A stretch of DNA of 64,000 nucleotides, taken from contig CM019217.1 of NCBI GenBank assembly GCA_009741485.1, forward strand, positions 40,207,357 through 40,271,356, written 5' to 3'. Both the position numbers and the translations under genes were made by a program. The notes under the pieces were generated by a model. It did no database searches and was not told the DNA's origin. It was given only the letters and a program-made list of their open reading frames with translations. Each line of letters opens with the position of its first letter. Position 1 is the first letter of the stretch. This document shows, one piece after another, positions 11,546-24,720 of the stretch. Source of the stretch: Malurus cyaneus samueli (taxonomy: Eukaryota; Chordata; Aves; Passeriformes; Maluridae).

Positions 11546-14500
11546 GGAAAATTGTGGCATTGCACATGTATCTTACAAAAAAATAATTATAGTATCAAAA
11601 AGTTATGCTTGTGTATACTTACAACCACAAACATTGTACAAAGAAAACAAAACTCTAAACTTCGTTTAGCATGATCTTCTCTGCAGAAGGGAAATTTTAC
11701 AACAGATTTATTCCAAAGAGTAAAATGCACTATTCTAGATTAAGAGCATTCTACAGAGGTAATACTATTCCTACAGGAATAAAATTGCTGATGTCCCTCA
11801 CTGAGATACTGCAATTTAATCTTTTCAGTAGATTGTAGAGTAGAACACTTTCACTGTCTGTGCTAGGTGAGGTTTAGAACAGTAGATAACTTACATTAAA
11901 CATTTTTGCAGATTGTACCTGTGCTACAAATTCAGAGGGCTGCTGTATTATCTAGTATTCTAATGTCATACAAACAACACTGCCTGTTCCTGTTTTCATA
12001 ACCCTTCCTCATGTGAGGAAATTAAGTATGGGGATGTTCTACATCTTCTCATTAGGCAACATGGAGGGAGACTCCAAGAGTGGCTGGAGAAATAAACTTG
12101 GACTTGATAAAGCCATTTAGTGCACATTTCTGTTAAAGAGGTTCTTGTAAGTTAGTAGACAAATCCTTTGACTCCTGACTTCTACATTTCAGGGTAGAAA
12201 TGAGAAAAAAAAAAAAAAAGTAACAGGATTCATTATTTCAGTCTTCCAATGTAATTAAGTGAAAGAAATGCTCATGGTTGAAAGGAGTTACTTCTAATTT
12301 GTTCTTTGCTTTTTACTTCAGGCCATATACGAGAATAGTAACTGAATCTTGCAAAATCTGTTACTCTATTTTGAATCTACCAAGCAATATGTGCAATAAT
12401 TTAATGGGAAAAAAATGAAGTAAGACTCTTATTTTTTTATCTTGTCTTGAGCACACCACTTCAGCTTCAGATCAATGTACAATTGCTTTATTATGCCTAA
12501 GAAAACTTTCTGGTGGTAGGTGCTGTATTGAAATATTTTTAAAATTTGAATTTTATATTTTGTTATGACTTGTTCTCCACAAAACATTTCATGAAAATGT
12601 AAAATGGTCTTTAGTTATTTTCATTAAAATTTGTGTTCTCGTTTATAAGGAGTCAGACTGATATCTTGCATATCAAGAGGACTTACTATATAATACAAGA
12701 GTGTCATCTAGTGAATGATTTGGGTGAAGGACAAATGCCTCAGTAGTAGTCAGATTGTGAATCATACTGTAAGTACAGCTGATTAGACAGCGAGAATACC
12801 CAGAGCATTCTAAAACTTTCCTTCAAATCAACACTGAACACTAATTCAGAGTTATTTGAAAACTGTACCTAAAAAAGGAGAAGGATCATTCGTTATTTAC
12901 TGCTTCAACATGATACATATCCTTTCTTAAGACCTTCTGACATCTTGTACTAAAAAAGATTGAACTTCCAGAAATCACAGAATAAATGTGAAGTAAGTTA
13001 TATTAGAAAGTTAATTAGAAACTTTCTTTTTCTGAAACAAGCTTAATCCTTATCTGAGCTGTTGATAACCATAGACATTAATTTGCTTTACTTAGAAAAA
13101 AATAAACAACAGTTTATTTCTGCAGAAAGGTCTGGAAAAAAAACAAAACCATGGAGAGCATTTTTGTTAATAGATCTTTTATGTCTTCATAACAGTTGGT
13201 TAAATTATGCAGTAGTCTATTTTAATCACTATGACAATATGTTATACCTCCAGTGGAATAAAAGATTTAAGGTGAATGTGAATTATGTATCTTCTCATCC
13301 TTCACTATTCAATATATTAGTGTTTTATGGGGAGAGATAACCAGGAAATACTTAGGGAATTCTAGCTGTAAATTACTATTTCAATTGCATATGAGAACAA
13401 AAATCTATACTAGGCAGTGACTGTTGATAATTTTTATTCTACAGGTAGCTAAATGTTGGTGTTGGTAGGGTAGAAGGGTGGAAAAGAAGGATATTTTGCA
13501 TATCATGCCTTTGTTTTTAATCACACCAAAAGAATTCATTTTAGATTTTGATATTACATGTGTATATAAAAAGCACTGATAAAAAGAACTGTAAAAAAAG
13601 AGCACTCATTGAAATTTATTAGCTTTCTAATCTGAAAAATTAAATAAAATTTAACTGCAATGAAATTAAATTTTCAGCTGAGACACCTCAACTGGTAGCA
13701 AATCCTATTATCCTGACTATGAGAATGGTTTATCTGATTAGTTTCAGCTATTCCTTTATGTTCTTAATTGTAATAATTTCCTGTCCCTTTCTCTAGATTC
13801 CTTTCTGTTATAGACTCTTTTAAACTCAGTCATATTTTTACCCAATGCTGCTCAGCTTGTCTAATTTTTATAAACTACCCTTTAATTTTCAAACAGATTT
13901 GCCCTTCTCTTTCCTTTCTGCCTTTTTGCCCCTAGATATCACTTTTTAAAATTTGTGTTGTAGGGGGAAACAGCAGCAAAATGCAGTTGTGTAAATAAAC
14001 ACTGTTAAATAAGAGAAATGGGTAACAGTAAGTTATTCAGTCATGGCTGAGTTTTTCGTGTGGATTTATTGATAACAGTTACAGATTCAATATTGTTCTT
14101 ATCACCTAAAATATGGAAGTGTTATTCTTTCAAAATCTATAGGCTTGAGAACATGCAGAAAACAGAAAGCTGTCCTTTTCTGATAAACACAGTGATCATG
14201 TTTTTAAAAATCTTCCAGCCTGTCTTTAGTTTATGTCTGCTGATTTTGATTCTTTCCATTCAAAGTATTGTCAAATCATTTCACTAATTATCCAAACAGT
14301 GGGCAGAAGTTTGTTATTATAATAAAAAGCCCTATTCTATTCTCTCTGTAATGTATGACTCTAACACTTGAGCCATAACTAGTTGAAGCTGGAAATACCC
14401 TTTTATAATTCCAGAAATTAAAATTCTTTATTATTTCATATTTTATTCATGAAGGAACATTTTTTCTAACTATGATCATTAAGGATCATCCCTCCAGGGA

Positions 14501-17431
14501 GAGGGTCACTCTTGGATAAAGCTGACAACAGCTTGTCTTCTGCTATTTTTTAGACCATTTTCAGCCCATTTTCACCATTTTAGACCATTTTCTTATTGTA
14601 ATGGCTTACATGTGTAGTCATAATCTCCTCCTTTAGGGAATCTATCTCTCTTTCAACGTAGGAGGCAAACACTGTGCAGTCATACAATCAAGTTTGCCTA
14701 GAATTGAAAAGGAAGATTTTAAATAGTGCTATTAAACTCATGCATAAAACACAGAAATCTAGCTCTAAATCAAAATGCACTCTGACTGCACTGTCACAGG
14801 CATGGTAGCAAGATCGATCGTTCTGCCAACATGGCAGATTTCATTCTTCATCCTAAACAAAAACCCATACAGCTTCTCTGAGTTGTGAATGTTCATTCTT
14901 TTCCCTTAGTGTTCTGTAAATAGACTTGGCATTTTTTAGGTATATCACTCTAAAAATTGCATCTGCTTGCACCCAATATTCTTGGCATCTGCCTTATAGA
15001 TTGCATTCTCTTCTAGAACAATAACTATCTATTTACTGGTTTCTTTCTTATGGTGCTAATTAACTAAACTATATTTTCTTTTATATGGCAATATGCTCAG
15101 AGTTGCATTTCCTGCCTGTCAACAGTCTTTAGAATATAAAGAGTTCCCCAGCACTACAGTGAGACAGCCCTTGCTCAGACACCCATGGAAAAAATTCAGC
15201 CAGGCACTACTGCTCCAGATGTAATGTGTCCCTGCAGCACTAGGGACCACAAGGCCACCATCCAGTAGATGGCCCTCAGCAAGAGGCAAATGAGGAGAAA
15301 AACCTATGTTACTGTTATGCAAAGACTTTGCCAAAACTGGGAATAGAACAAAAAAGAAAGACCCCATTTGGAACCATTTTGATGGACTTCCATGTGTTAG
15401 TATTAAATCATTAGCTGCCCGGGTCAGCCTGCTAAATCCTCTCCCAATTTTTTCCATCTGGCTGTCAACTGGCCTGTTAGCCCTTCTTTGGGACAAATAA
15501 CCTCCAGGCTGTTAGAATTAAGAGCCAGATTCTCTTTCCACAGACAGTGTGTAGTAGCACCCTGTCAGCTGTGGAAGTAGGAGCCTCCCTGCTTCCACAG
15601 CTGACAGTATTTATGGCAACCTCTTCCCAGGTCCTTGTGCTGATAGCTAAATATAAAGGAATCTTCTTTGAAATGTTTGGGTTGATGGAGTGCTTTAGTT
15701 GTTTAGGTTCTGGCTTACTTAATCCTAGTGAAGAGGCAGGAAACCAAGGCTCTTCTGGACAGATTTAAAAAGGAGGTTAAAAACAATCTGCAGCTATTTG
15801 GAGACTGAGAAGACAGGAGTAGGAGAGCTTCCATTAAGAAGTCAGTGGCTGTGCTTCCTCAGTTGCACCCAACAAAAGGTTGTGCTTGGGTGATTAAACC
15901 ACCATTTACAACATTTCCTTTAGGTAAGTGCCACCCTTCTCAGTGAGAGGGGACATGGCTGCTCAGGGAGTTTGTTTTTACTGGAGAAGTAACTCCTCCT
16001 CAGTTCTTGATGTGGTCATAGTTTTAACAGTGTGTGTGAATAATCTTGGCTAGCTCATGAAAATAAGAAAAAGGTTGTCCTAAATTTCACTTATTTTCAA
16101 TTCTTTAGAGTCAGTTATTTTAAATGCCAGTCCAAGTGAGGGAGTTCCTCATCTTGAGCTTACATTCAAATTTATATCTGTTTCCAGGAAACTGAGATGG
16201 GAGAAACATTGAAACAGATTGGATTCAGAATAAAATTAAAGTGTCATCATAAAAATGATCTTTCAGAGTAGATGATATTTCAGTGACACTGTAATTTTTG
16301 TTATTTTTTTTCTTCTCTACTAAAGCAGACTGAAAATGTCCACCTGTTATGTCAATGATGCAAAATACAACACAAGAAACATGAAAAATAGTAAAAAAAA
16401 TCAAGGCTTTTTAATGAGAAAATTTAATTAAAGACTTCTGCTAGGAATACTTAAATCCTTGGTGATAGCAAACATCTAAAATGTCACAGATTTAAGAAAA
16501 ATATTAACTTCCTAGAAAAAAATTAATTGGAATTCTTTGAACTAAACTTCTCTTTGAAGGATATTTTGCTCTGTTGTGCTTTAAGCATCAAAAAAGAGAA
16601 CTGTAAATCAGTTTCCCATTTTTTGGACTAAGTGTTTATGAAGTTGGCATTTTCATGTCTCCACTCTTTCCTCTGTTGGGTAGTTTATTTTAAAAAAGCT
16701 GAGCTCAGATAATTGGTCTACTTAAGAGAAGTGTGCAATATATGCACAGTGGGAAATATTGTAAAAAGTGCAGTTGCTTACTGGAATAAATATCTCATTT
16801 TCTCCTGTGATACACACACAACTTTTCAAAATGAAAGATTAAAGTATCTCTACTTACATAATGTATTATGGAGGTTTTTATTATGGAATATAAATGATGC
16901 TGGTAAACTAAATAACACCTTAGAAATGCATCTTAGGAATGGGAATGAAGTGCAGTTCAATAGCAGCAATGCTGTCAGAATCAAGCTTCATATGGGGGAC
17001 TACATAAGATACTTTCAAGTTTGAGGTACTTTAAAAGACTTATGCCCTTCCCTTAAAATTTCCTAAGTCATATGTAAATATGCACTGGTTTAAATTTCAG
17101 CTGGAGTGATTCCCTTTCTTTTGAAGCTTTAGTGACAAACACAGAGTTGCATTAAATGTCCAGAGTTTCCTTTTTTCTCTCCTGCTCCCTTTTCCTGTAG
17201 AGTGACTTCCCAGCTCAGTTGTTGTGAGTGGTGTTAGTGCAGCTGTTTCTATTCGTGGTGTAAATCTGCATCTGCAGAACACGCTTTAAGCTGAAGACAT
17301 GTTCCTCTTAGGACATATTTCTGCAGCTGAGTTTTGAATACTGCCAATATATTTACAGGAATGTTTGCTGTAATGTGCTGTACTTTAAGTACTTACATGT
17401 GTGTGCTGAGAATAATGTTGAAGTAGATGTT
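11546..17431. other. Gene-free AT-rich sequence with a hairpin
   Basis: No supported gene. It holds an A-tract near 12,206-12,220, an imperfect repeat of TAGACCATTTTC-type words at 14,550-14,592, and the strong hairpin at 15562-15607 (separate entry). A 125-codon minus-strand frame at 15119-15496 and a 103-codon plus frame at 16713-17024 show no recognisable domain and no clear promoter, splice or poly(A) context. I treat both as chance frames. Confidence 0.6.
15562..15607. other. 20-bp near-perfect hairpin with 6-base loop
   Basis: The left arm 15562-15581 (CTGTCAGCTGTGGAAGTAGG) pairs with the right arm 15588-15607 over all 20 positions. The only irregularity is one T-G wobble, at 15578/15591. 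The loop AGCCTC occupies 15582-15587. Pairing stops at both outer ends, so the whole structure is 46 bases. This is shorter than a usual animal pre-miRNA (about 60-80 bases). It could be a recent inverted duplication, a protein-binding palindrome or a small folded RNA. No function can be assigned from sequence alone. Confidence 0.85.
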
Positions 17432-17472
17432 TCCTGAGGTCTTTCCAACCTCCATTATGCTGTGATCTGAGA
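17432..17472 (+). mobile_element. Short CR1 3' end remnant
   Basis: Contains CCTGAGGTCTTTCCAACC followed by an ATTATGCTGTGATCTGA-like end. This matches the sense-strand CR1 terminus (…GAGGTCCCTTCCAACC…CTGTGATTCTATGA type). Only about 40 bases are recognisable and the octamer tail is degraded, so the assignment rests on one short block. Confidence 0.5.
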
Positions 17473-20400
17473 TGTTGCTTCTCAGGAAAAGATTTTCACA
17501 CTTGGTGAAATATTTGTATTTTTCATAAAGTCTTGAAAATCTGTAGAATGTCTATTTTTTAAAAAAATTATTTCTAATATATAAAACTACATTTAGTAAA
17601 ATGCTCTATACATTTCAGTTTATCTAGTCACAAAAACTGTTTTTCAAGCTTTATTGTTGTTTGGTTTTGGTTGCTTTTTTTTCAATGAATTGTATAAACC
17701 AAGTACCTTTTGGCTAGTAATCTATAAAGGAAGCTAGGTGTGATAGAATATTCAGTTTTGTGGGATTTTTTTGCTACATCAATTAGCTTTAGCCCAGAGG
17801 TTTTAAACTTTGTATTTAGACATTTTACTAGTCTTATATAAGAAGCTCTGCACTCAGAGTTCACATCCATCAAAATGTTTCACACAGATATCAGAAGGAA
17901 TGTGTTTTTCTCCAAGAGTCTGGAAGTCTGTGAGGAATTTATGTAGCTCAAATTGCACTGAAATATGCTTATGTGTATCTGAAATTGGTCTTAGTATGTA
18001 TTTCTCACATTAACTTTTTTCTTGTTCTATATTGTATCATCTCTTCTTAGTGCTAATGTGAAATATTACATATTTTATCATGTCTGTTTAAAGCCTTTAT
18101 GTTATCCTTAACTGAAATATTTTATGGCCTGAAATATTTAACATCCATAAAAAAACTAAAAGGCCTCAGTTTGTCTTGTTTTTCAATATGTAACATTTCA
18201 AATAGCCTGAATCAAAATTGTTTTCATGAGAAATTTTTCCATCATCTTCAAACAGACTTAAACAAGAAATACAAAGAACATAATTTTAATAATAGAATAA
18301 TTTTAGTTGAATGAAATCTACAGAGATCTTTTTGTCCGGGGTCAAATTTAAATTCCACCTTTTGTGAAGGAACTTGAGTCTGACAATTACCATTAAATCT
18401 AAGCAGCAGACTATTCAGATCAGTTCAAAATAATCCCCAAAATGTAACATAAGTGACTACTTACCAAGTATATATTGATTTACAGAAGCTGGGGATGATG
18501 ACTTATCATTTTATTTTTTTAACTGCAGACAGACTTAAATTCAATAGCAATTGCACAAGAAAATTACTTATTATAGCTTGTGATACAGACTGACAGCTAA
18601 TTTACAAAGGTAATGGGATCATGTGTAGCTCATATGCTTTAAGTTCTGCTCTGTAGCAGCCACTGGTAGGATCAAGTTTCTTTGAGTTTGTACCTAACTT
18701 TAGAGGCTCTATATTTTAAGATATTCCAATTCTCCAAGTGGTCATTTTCCTTTAACTGGAAAAAAAATAAGTTTGAACTATATGTAACTTTCTACTAGAA
18801 GATTATAGTTTTGTTTAAAATAATCCTTTAAATTTTAATTTTTTTTTTTCATAAGCACTTGGGGGGAGAAAAAAAGGTAGGGATTTTTTGTAACTGTATT
18901 AAAAAGTAATGATTTTTTTTTACAGTGTTGTCTTGTCCACATAAATGATTGATATAATCTAGATAAATAAATCAGCCACAACAGTAAAAAAAAAAAAAAA
19001 AGGCATTCTCTCTCTTAATATAAATTCTCTTGTGTGCCAGAATAAAATCAGACTCTAAGTATGACTCTTCTCTTTTTCTGTTCTTCTGGGAAGGGAAAAA
19101 AATATTGTCCTCATACTGTACCATTCTTACTAGTTTTCATAAACCTTAGGGGCACCCCAATGTGAAAGATATCTTTTCCTTTCACAAACTAGCCAAACAA
19201 GCTAAAATCTGAGCATCCTGTTTAGTTTACTAAACTCAGATACTGAATGTTGTAATTTTACTGAACGTGCTGAATTTTCTAAGGCGTGAGTGTGGCAGGT
19301 GTAGGCCATTGAATATGATATGCCATACAGGAAACGGTAGAGATAGAAATAGGAGTTTCTCAAAGAAAAAAGGTAGTGAGAGAAACATGATTTGAATGAA
19401 AAAGGTGTACATGAGCCAAGCATAGCCAGGAATTTTAAATTTTAATTGATGAGGCTCTACTTATAGACTGCAAAACAGAAATTGACTTTCAGCTGTAGCA
19501 GTAGTTTTAATTTTGGTGGTTTTGACATGCTTACAACTTTATTAGACTTCATGAAAAGTCACTTTGTGTTCTGTTTTAATTTATGTGTATAAGTATGAAT
19601 ATGTCATATGTTTGAGAATAATTTAAATTGAAAGACAAGATGAATATTGCACTTGAAAATCAAAGTAATGCTGATGTTATATTTGCTAAGTTAAACTGAT
19701 ATCATCATGTACCTTCAAGAAAAGTTGCTGTGGTTTTGGAAGAATAAAGAGATTTAAAGAAGAAACCCTTTTTGAAGGACAGACTTCCATAAAACATTTT
19801 CCTGAGTTAATAGTCATCATCTCTTCTCCAAAGAAACAAAGAAAGCAAGAAACCCAGAAAGTTTTTATGACTAAGAAAACCAATCTTTCAAAATGCTTAT
19901 AAGTGCATAGCAAATTGAGTGCTCTTGTCTCAACAGGGAGAACCTGCCCACCTTTGGGTTCTCACTCAGGGATTTCAGTAGTTAACACATTCCTCTGAAT
20001 TGAGACGTTAGGTTATACAAGGGGTGTTATTTGCATAAGTGCACTCGTAGATGGTTTAGAAAACAGTAATTAAATATAGAAATACCCTGTGGATTTAATA
20101 TGAAATAGTGACATGTAACTGGGTTATACAGAATAAATGAGAAACAGCTATTTAGTGGTTCACAAAGGATTTAAAGCTTAAGACTGTAACTATAGATTCT
20201 CAAAGCATTGGTCTGTGGTATCTGCAAATACTTTCAAGTGATTCGCTATATATTAGTTTTCTGTGAGTAAGATCCATAGCAGCCTCAGAGGTAATGGATA
20301 ACCCCTTTTCCTAGAGGCCTAAATAACACAGCCTTGAGTATATCTTTTGGATTCAGAAATACAATGAAAATGGTTGCACAGAGGAACAGCCATGGGAAAG

Positions 20401-21049
20401 GATGATATTCTGGAAGAAAATGGTGATTAAGGGGGGTTTGTGTACACAGAATCTTGTCAGTTTTAAATTATTTGTCAGAGCTTTGTGTCCTGTTGAACAC
20501 TAATTTAGCCATACATTTTGGTGGTACTGATGTGCTGTTTTCATCAGATAAGTATTACCGTGCACTGCTCAACTTGCTGCTTGTTGATTGCTGCATTTGT
20601 TCTTCTTTCTGCTGGCTTAACCCCCATTCCCACTCCTGAGGAAGTGCCCAGTCTTGCACCAGATTTGTCAGCTCTTTCCTTTCAATCTGCCTTCCTTGAG
20701 TCCAGACACAGCTACTGTGATGTAATGTAATTCCTGGCTTCTCAAGTTTTTTGAATGACTGGCTTGGTTCCTGTGGTGGCGCATTTTCCCATACTCTCCA
20801 GTCACATTATGGTCTGAGAAATGCTCTTTAGGCCTTGACCTTGATGAACTGCACCTGGGCTAAGTCCTTCTGGAGCTTATTAGAAACTCTATCTGTTCCC
20901 AGCAATTAGTGCTGTCTAATGAGCACCTGGATTTTAATGAACAGCCTTGGAAATTTTTCTTCTTAACTGAATAATAACCCAGGTGGGATAATATTTTCAT
21001 TATCAGTTTTTCAAAGACAGTTTCTGACCTGAATTGTGGCCTGGATGAA

Positions 21050-21340
21050 AGATTACTATGACTAATGTCACCTCCCTTGTGATCCTAAAAACAGCAGCCC
21101 AGGGTGAGACCCTCTGAGCTCTCCTGGACCACAGTAGCTGTGATCCTGTGTGTGGGACATCTCTCAGAGCCAGTGAACCCTCAAGTTTGCCCTACTGGGA
21201 GGATCACTGAATAATGGCAATGTATCCTGTGCTGATACCCAGCTCCTCGAGGCTCAACCCTGTGTGTGAAGAGAGGATGCAAAGGTACCTCAAGTTCCAC
21301 CTGAAGGTGCTGTTAGAAAGAGGGTGCAGACAGTCTGTCA
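21050..21340. repeat. GC-richer block, possible old LTR fragment
   Basis: The block is clearly richer in G and C than its flanks and has words such as CAGCCCAGGGTGAGACCCTC and TGTGTGTGGGACATCTCTCA. The texture resembles a degraded LTR or retroviral leader, but I cannot align it to a specific family from memory. No open frame, primer-binding site or polyadenylation signal can be tied to it. Confidence 0.3.
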
Positions 21341-22461
21341 AAGTCAAAAAGTCTGCTTCAAATGGGAAGCAAGACTAAAGAGATGTTTCTAGAATGGCCC
21401 CATGTAAGGCACCCCTAGTGCTTACCTACCCCTTACTTGCTTTGTTTTGAAGAGTCACAGCTTCTAATGTATTCAAAAGTCAATATCCTCAATGTAAAAA
21501 AAACAAAAAAAAAACCAAACTATTTTTAAGACCAGGTGAAAGTAAAAATGGAATGTAATGTTCAGGGGGTCTTGTACAATTAGTTCTTCAGATAAAGATG
21601 ATGATGGAGCTTTCCTTAAGGTAATGCAAATGTTGTTTAGGGCCTTACTGAGAAGCAGGAATGATCATCATTAACAGTTTTTACAGGTGCTCAATATCTG
21701 TATAAGGGGCAGAGAAATTGTTTCTTGGTTGCTTGCAGCTGCTCCTTTTCTTGTGTTGAAATTTCTATTTCCTTTTTAAATTTGGATTGAAAGTTACGCC
21801 CAGTAACAATTTTAAATTAAGTTGGCACTGTTTTATTTAAGTTGCGAAAGTACTGCAGTTTTCTTCTGCAATAAAATAACAAACTATTATAATATATTCT
21901 GGGGTTATAATGCTGCAGTTGAATTGTACTGCTAAAGAGGTGATTTGTTCAAAACAACCCTGCTGTGTAAAGAAGATTCAGGTTATTGCTCTGCAGTAGC
22001 TTTACTAGTATATTTTTAGAATCAAAAGCTTGTTAGGCTTTATTTTTCTTACAATGAATGTTTAAATAGCTGTGTGTCTATTGGTAGAACTAAAATGCTA
22101 TGACTTCTTTCACCTTTATGGTTCTTGCTTCTTTAACAGGGACTTCATCAACTTATAGTATGTTATACTGGGATTTTTCTCATAATTTAGGCAAGTGAGA
22201 TGATATCTTTCCTCTCGTAGGAATGGGAAAGCTGTGAACTTGAACTTGGAAAAGGTCTCACTGAGCTTTTCTCAGTGAAACTTGCAGAAACTGGAACATA
22301 TTTAAACTTGAATTTAGTGAGTTTGAGTGAATAAATTCAATCTAACCAAGCTTTGGGTTTGTTTTATTTGAGTTTGCCAAATCCTGGTTTGGTTTTATTA
22401 TAGCTGTTGATAAATTATTTTGCTGGCAACTTCTTATTGCTCTAGTTTGAAAAGTGTTAAT

Positions 22462-22519
22462 ATTTGTATACAAACACTTACATATACATACAAATTTGTA
22501 TACAGACACTTATATATGC
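22462..22519 (+). repeat. 26-bp duplication, period 32
   Basis: ATTTGTATACAAACACTTAC at 22462 recurs at 22494 as ATTTGTATACAGACACTTAT. Both copies are followed by ATATRC, and a short spacer separates them. Each copy includes the palindrome GTATAC. This is a simple local duplication in AT-rich sequence. Confidence 0.8.
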
Positions 22520-22880
22520 TTATTATTCTAATGTATATATGTATGTCTGATAGGGGCAAAGGTCAAGAAATCTGTTGATATTTTTGTATTTCCAAGCAAC
22601 ACTGGGTGTGTTTCCTGTTTATTGTAAAGTTCTGAAATAGTTTGCAGAAAGAAAAAAAGAAATGGAAAACATAGATGCTCCTGAAAATAACAAATGTTGT
22701 TATTTTTGTAGCTAAGAACCACAAAGGACAGGCTTTGCTTTTGATGTCTGGGGAGAGCAGGGGAAGGAAGGAGATTCCTGAGCAAATGGAAGACAAGCTT
22801 GATGCTTGATCTGAAAAAGCAACAAGAGAAAGAATGGTGTAATACTGGGAGTTGTGACCTCTCAGGAAGGTGTTTCTGAT

Positions 22881-22920
22881 TAGCCAAAGTTTAGCCAAAG
22901 TTTAGCCAAAGTTTAGCAAA
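22881..22920 (+). repeat. 11-bp tandem repeat, 3.5 copies
   Basis: Three perfect units of TAGCCAAAGTT at 22881, 22892 and 22903 are followed by a diverged partial unit TAGCAAAC. It is a slippage-type array with no evident function. Confidence 0.9.
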
Positions 22921-23740
22921 CATTGTCTGTAAAGCACTCTAACTGAGCTCAAAGTAGTTGCATCTAATATTGTTGGTCCTTAACACTACTGTCCACAAAC
23001 CCATTTGTGTTTTACTCTTTTTTTAAGTTACTGGTATTAAATACTGCTTTATCAGGCAGAGCAAGAGTGAATTTTACGGTGTGAGAGCTGAATAAAGAGT
23101 TAAAGATATTTTTTTCACATAGCAGAAAAACTTTGAATATGCTTTGCAAATACTGCCACCAAATGACTAAAAAGAACATGTAAGGACTGTGCTATTTCAC
23201 ATTTAAGGCATAAAAGATATTCCAAAATATGAGTTTTTCTTATATGTGTTCTTGATACAATGGAGTCATTGATACAATGACTTCTCCAATGTCCCAAAAT
23301 ATTCATTGATGTGATAAGCAAAGTTTGCTTGGACAAAATACTCAGAATATTTTTAAATACAGAGAGGTCAAGTTAGAGAAGCCAGGTCCAGTGTTTTAGA
23401 GAGCTATGCATTTTTCAACAATTGGCTTAATTGCTCTTATTTGGGAAAGGACTGTGTGAAAAAACAATACTTAAGAAATATGGAAAATATTAATTCATAC
23501 ATTTGCCTGATTTTGGGAGGAAATAAAGCACCAAAACTCTTGATTGAATCCTCCTCTGGAATGAGACATATCATGTAAACACACTCTTGTATATATTGTT
23601 CTTGTTTGAGGAATTGAGGTACAGTAATAGGTATTGCAATAGCTAGTGTGAAAATACTTTATAAAGTGGCTTTCAGATAAGACAACATAATTGAGAGAAA
23701 GATACGTATATGCTCCAGAAAATAGTCAGACAGGCTGAAT

Positions 23741-24720
23741 AACTTAAGTTGCAAAATAGATTTATTACTAAAAACTACTAAGAATACTACTGCACTGGGG
23801 AGGGGAACAAAGATAGGGAAAAATTTACAAGGAGAAGAAAATAAAAATGGACATTTTAAGACACCTATTATTCTTTCGGGGGACCCATCTCTTTCTCAGG
23901 TTGTCCCTCTCCACCCTCATCATGCTTTCCTGCGCATGAAGGGGAGCAGGGATGAAAATTTAACATAGATCAAACTGCTCATTACAGTTGTCGTCCAGCA
24001 TCATAGGAGAAGAGTCCTTACAGCTCCAAGCTGTGGAAGTTCTTTTCCCAAGAAACAGTCAGTGTATAACTGCTGATGGCATGGGATTCTTTATCTTTAC
24101 CCGTAGGAGAAAGGAAAGGATGTTCCTCAAGGCCAAACGGCATTGTTTCGGCAGCATAAGACCACTATCACAAATCTCCTGGCAGAACACAGCTTCTTCT
24201 AAGCATCCACTTCTTCTTAGCATCAACTCGCTTCAATCGTCGGGGGGGGGGAGGCAAGCCACTTCTCTTTTTTTGGCTACTAATCAGTTCAGTCCAGTCC
24301 TCAAAGGCCAGGGGTTTTTTTTCCTCAGAGCAAGGTCGCTCTCCTTTTCTATACAGGTCTCTCATTGATGAAATAGTCCTTTTGAGAACAGCTTGTTTTC
24401 TCCATGCTTGAGAACCACAGCAACAGCACAGAAACCCATCCCATCATCTTCTTACTGTAATCTTGGGTCTCCATTTTTTTTCTTACATCTCCTCACCCTC
24501 CTGCTCTGTTTTTCCCTAGTGCATGATACTAACAACCTAAAAATTAAATGACGGCCACACTATCTTGTTTTGAATTGTTCATAAGTACAAGACCACACGT
24601 CATCACAGAGTTGTAACCAACCTGTGCAATTGTCCCAGCCCTGACCAGCAGCCTGTCCATCAACCTCAGAGCCACAATGGATTGGCTCTAAACACAGGGG
24701 CTAGGGCTCCTTTTGCTGGA
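23741..24720 (-). mobile_element. Probable LTR-like retroelement, family unresolved
   Basis: This roughly 1 kb stretch carries many more CpG dinucleotides (for example near 23,930, 24,100-24,150, 24,225-24,245, 24,550 and 24,598) than the surrounding DNA, which suggests younger inserted sequence. On the minus strand it ends with an AATAAA polyadenylation signal just before TCTATTTTGCAACTTAAG (about 23,745-23,768), as expected for the R/U5 end of an LTR. A CRE-like TGATGACGTG lies near its minus-strand 5' side (about 24,596-24,605). There is no long coding frame: the 126- and 65-codon frames here overlap on opposite strands. Boundaries are approximate and no target-site duplication was identified. 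It could instead be the 3' end of another retroposon. Confidence 0.45.

Larger units (their letters stand above)
17473..23740. other. Gene-free AT-rich sequence
   Basis: No gene supported. It contains a poly-A run near 18,986-19,001 and an A/C-rich tract near 21,497-21,521. Two tandem duplications lie at 22462-22519 and 22881-22920 (separate entries). A GC-richer stretch at about 21,050-21,340 may be an old retroelement piece. Overlapping frames near 22,530-22,900 on the minus strand are in AT-rich DNA and look like chance. Confidence 0.6.

Noticed and set aside
15119..15496. 125-codon minus-strand open frame
   Set aside because: No recognisable domain, signal, splice or promoter context. 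The length is within what chance gives over 64 kb, and part is overlapped by another frame on the plus strand.
22881..22920. CRISPR-like repeat array
   Set aside because: Units are 11 bases with no spacers. This is a simple tandem repeat in a vertebrate genome.
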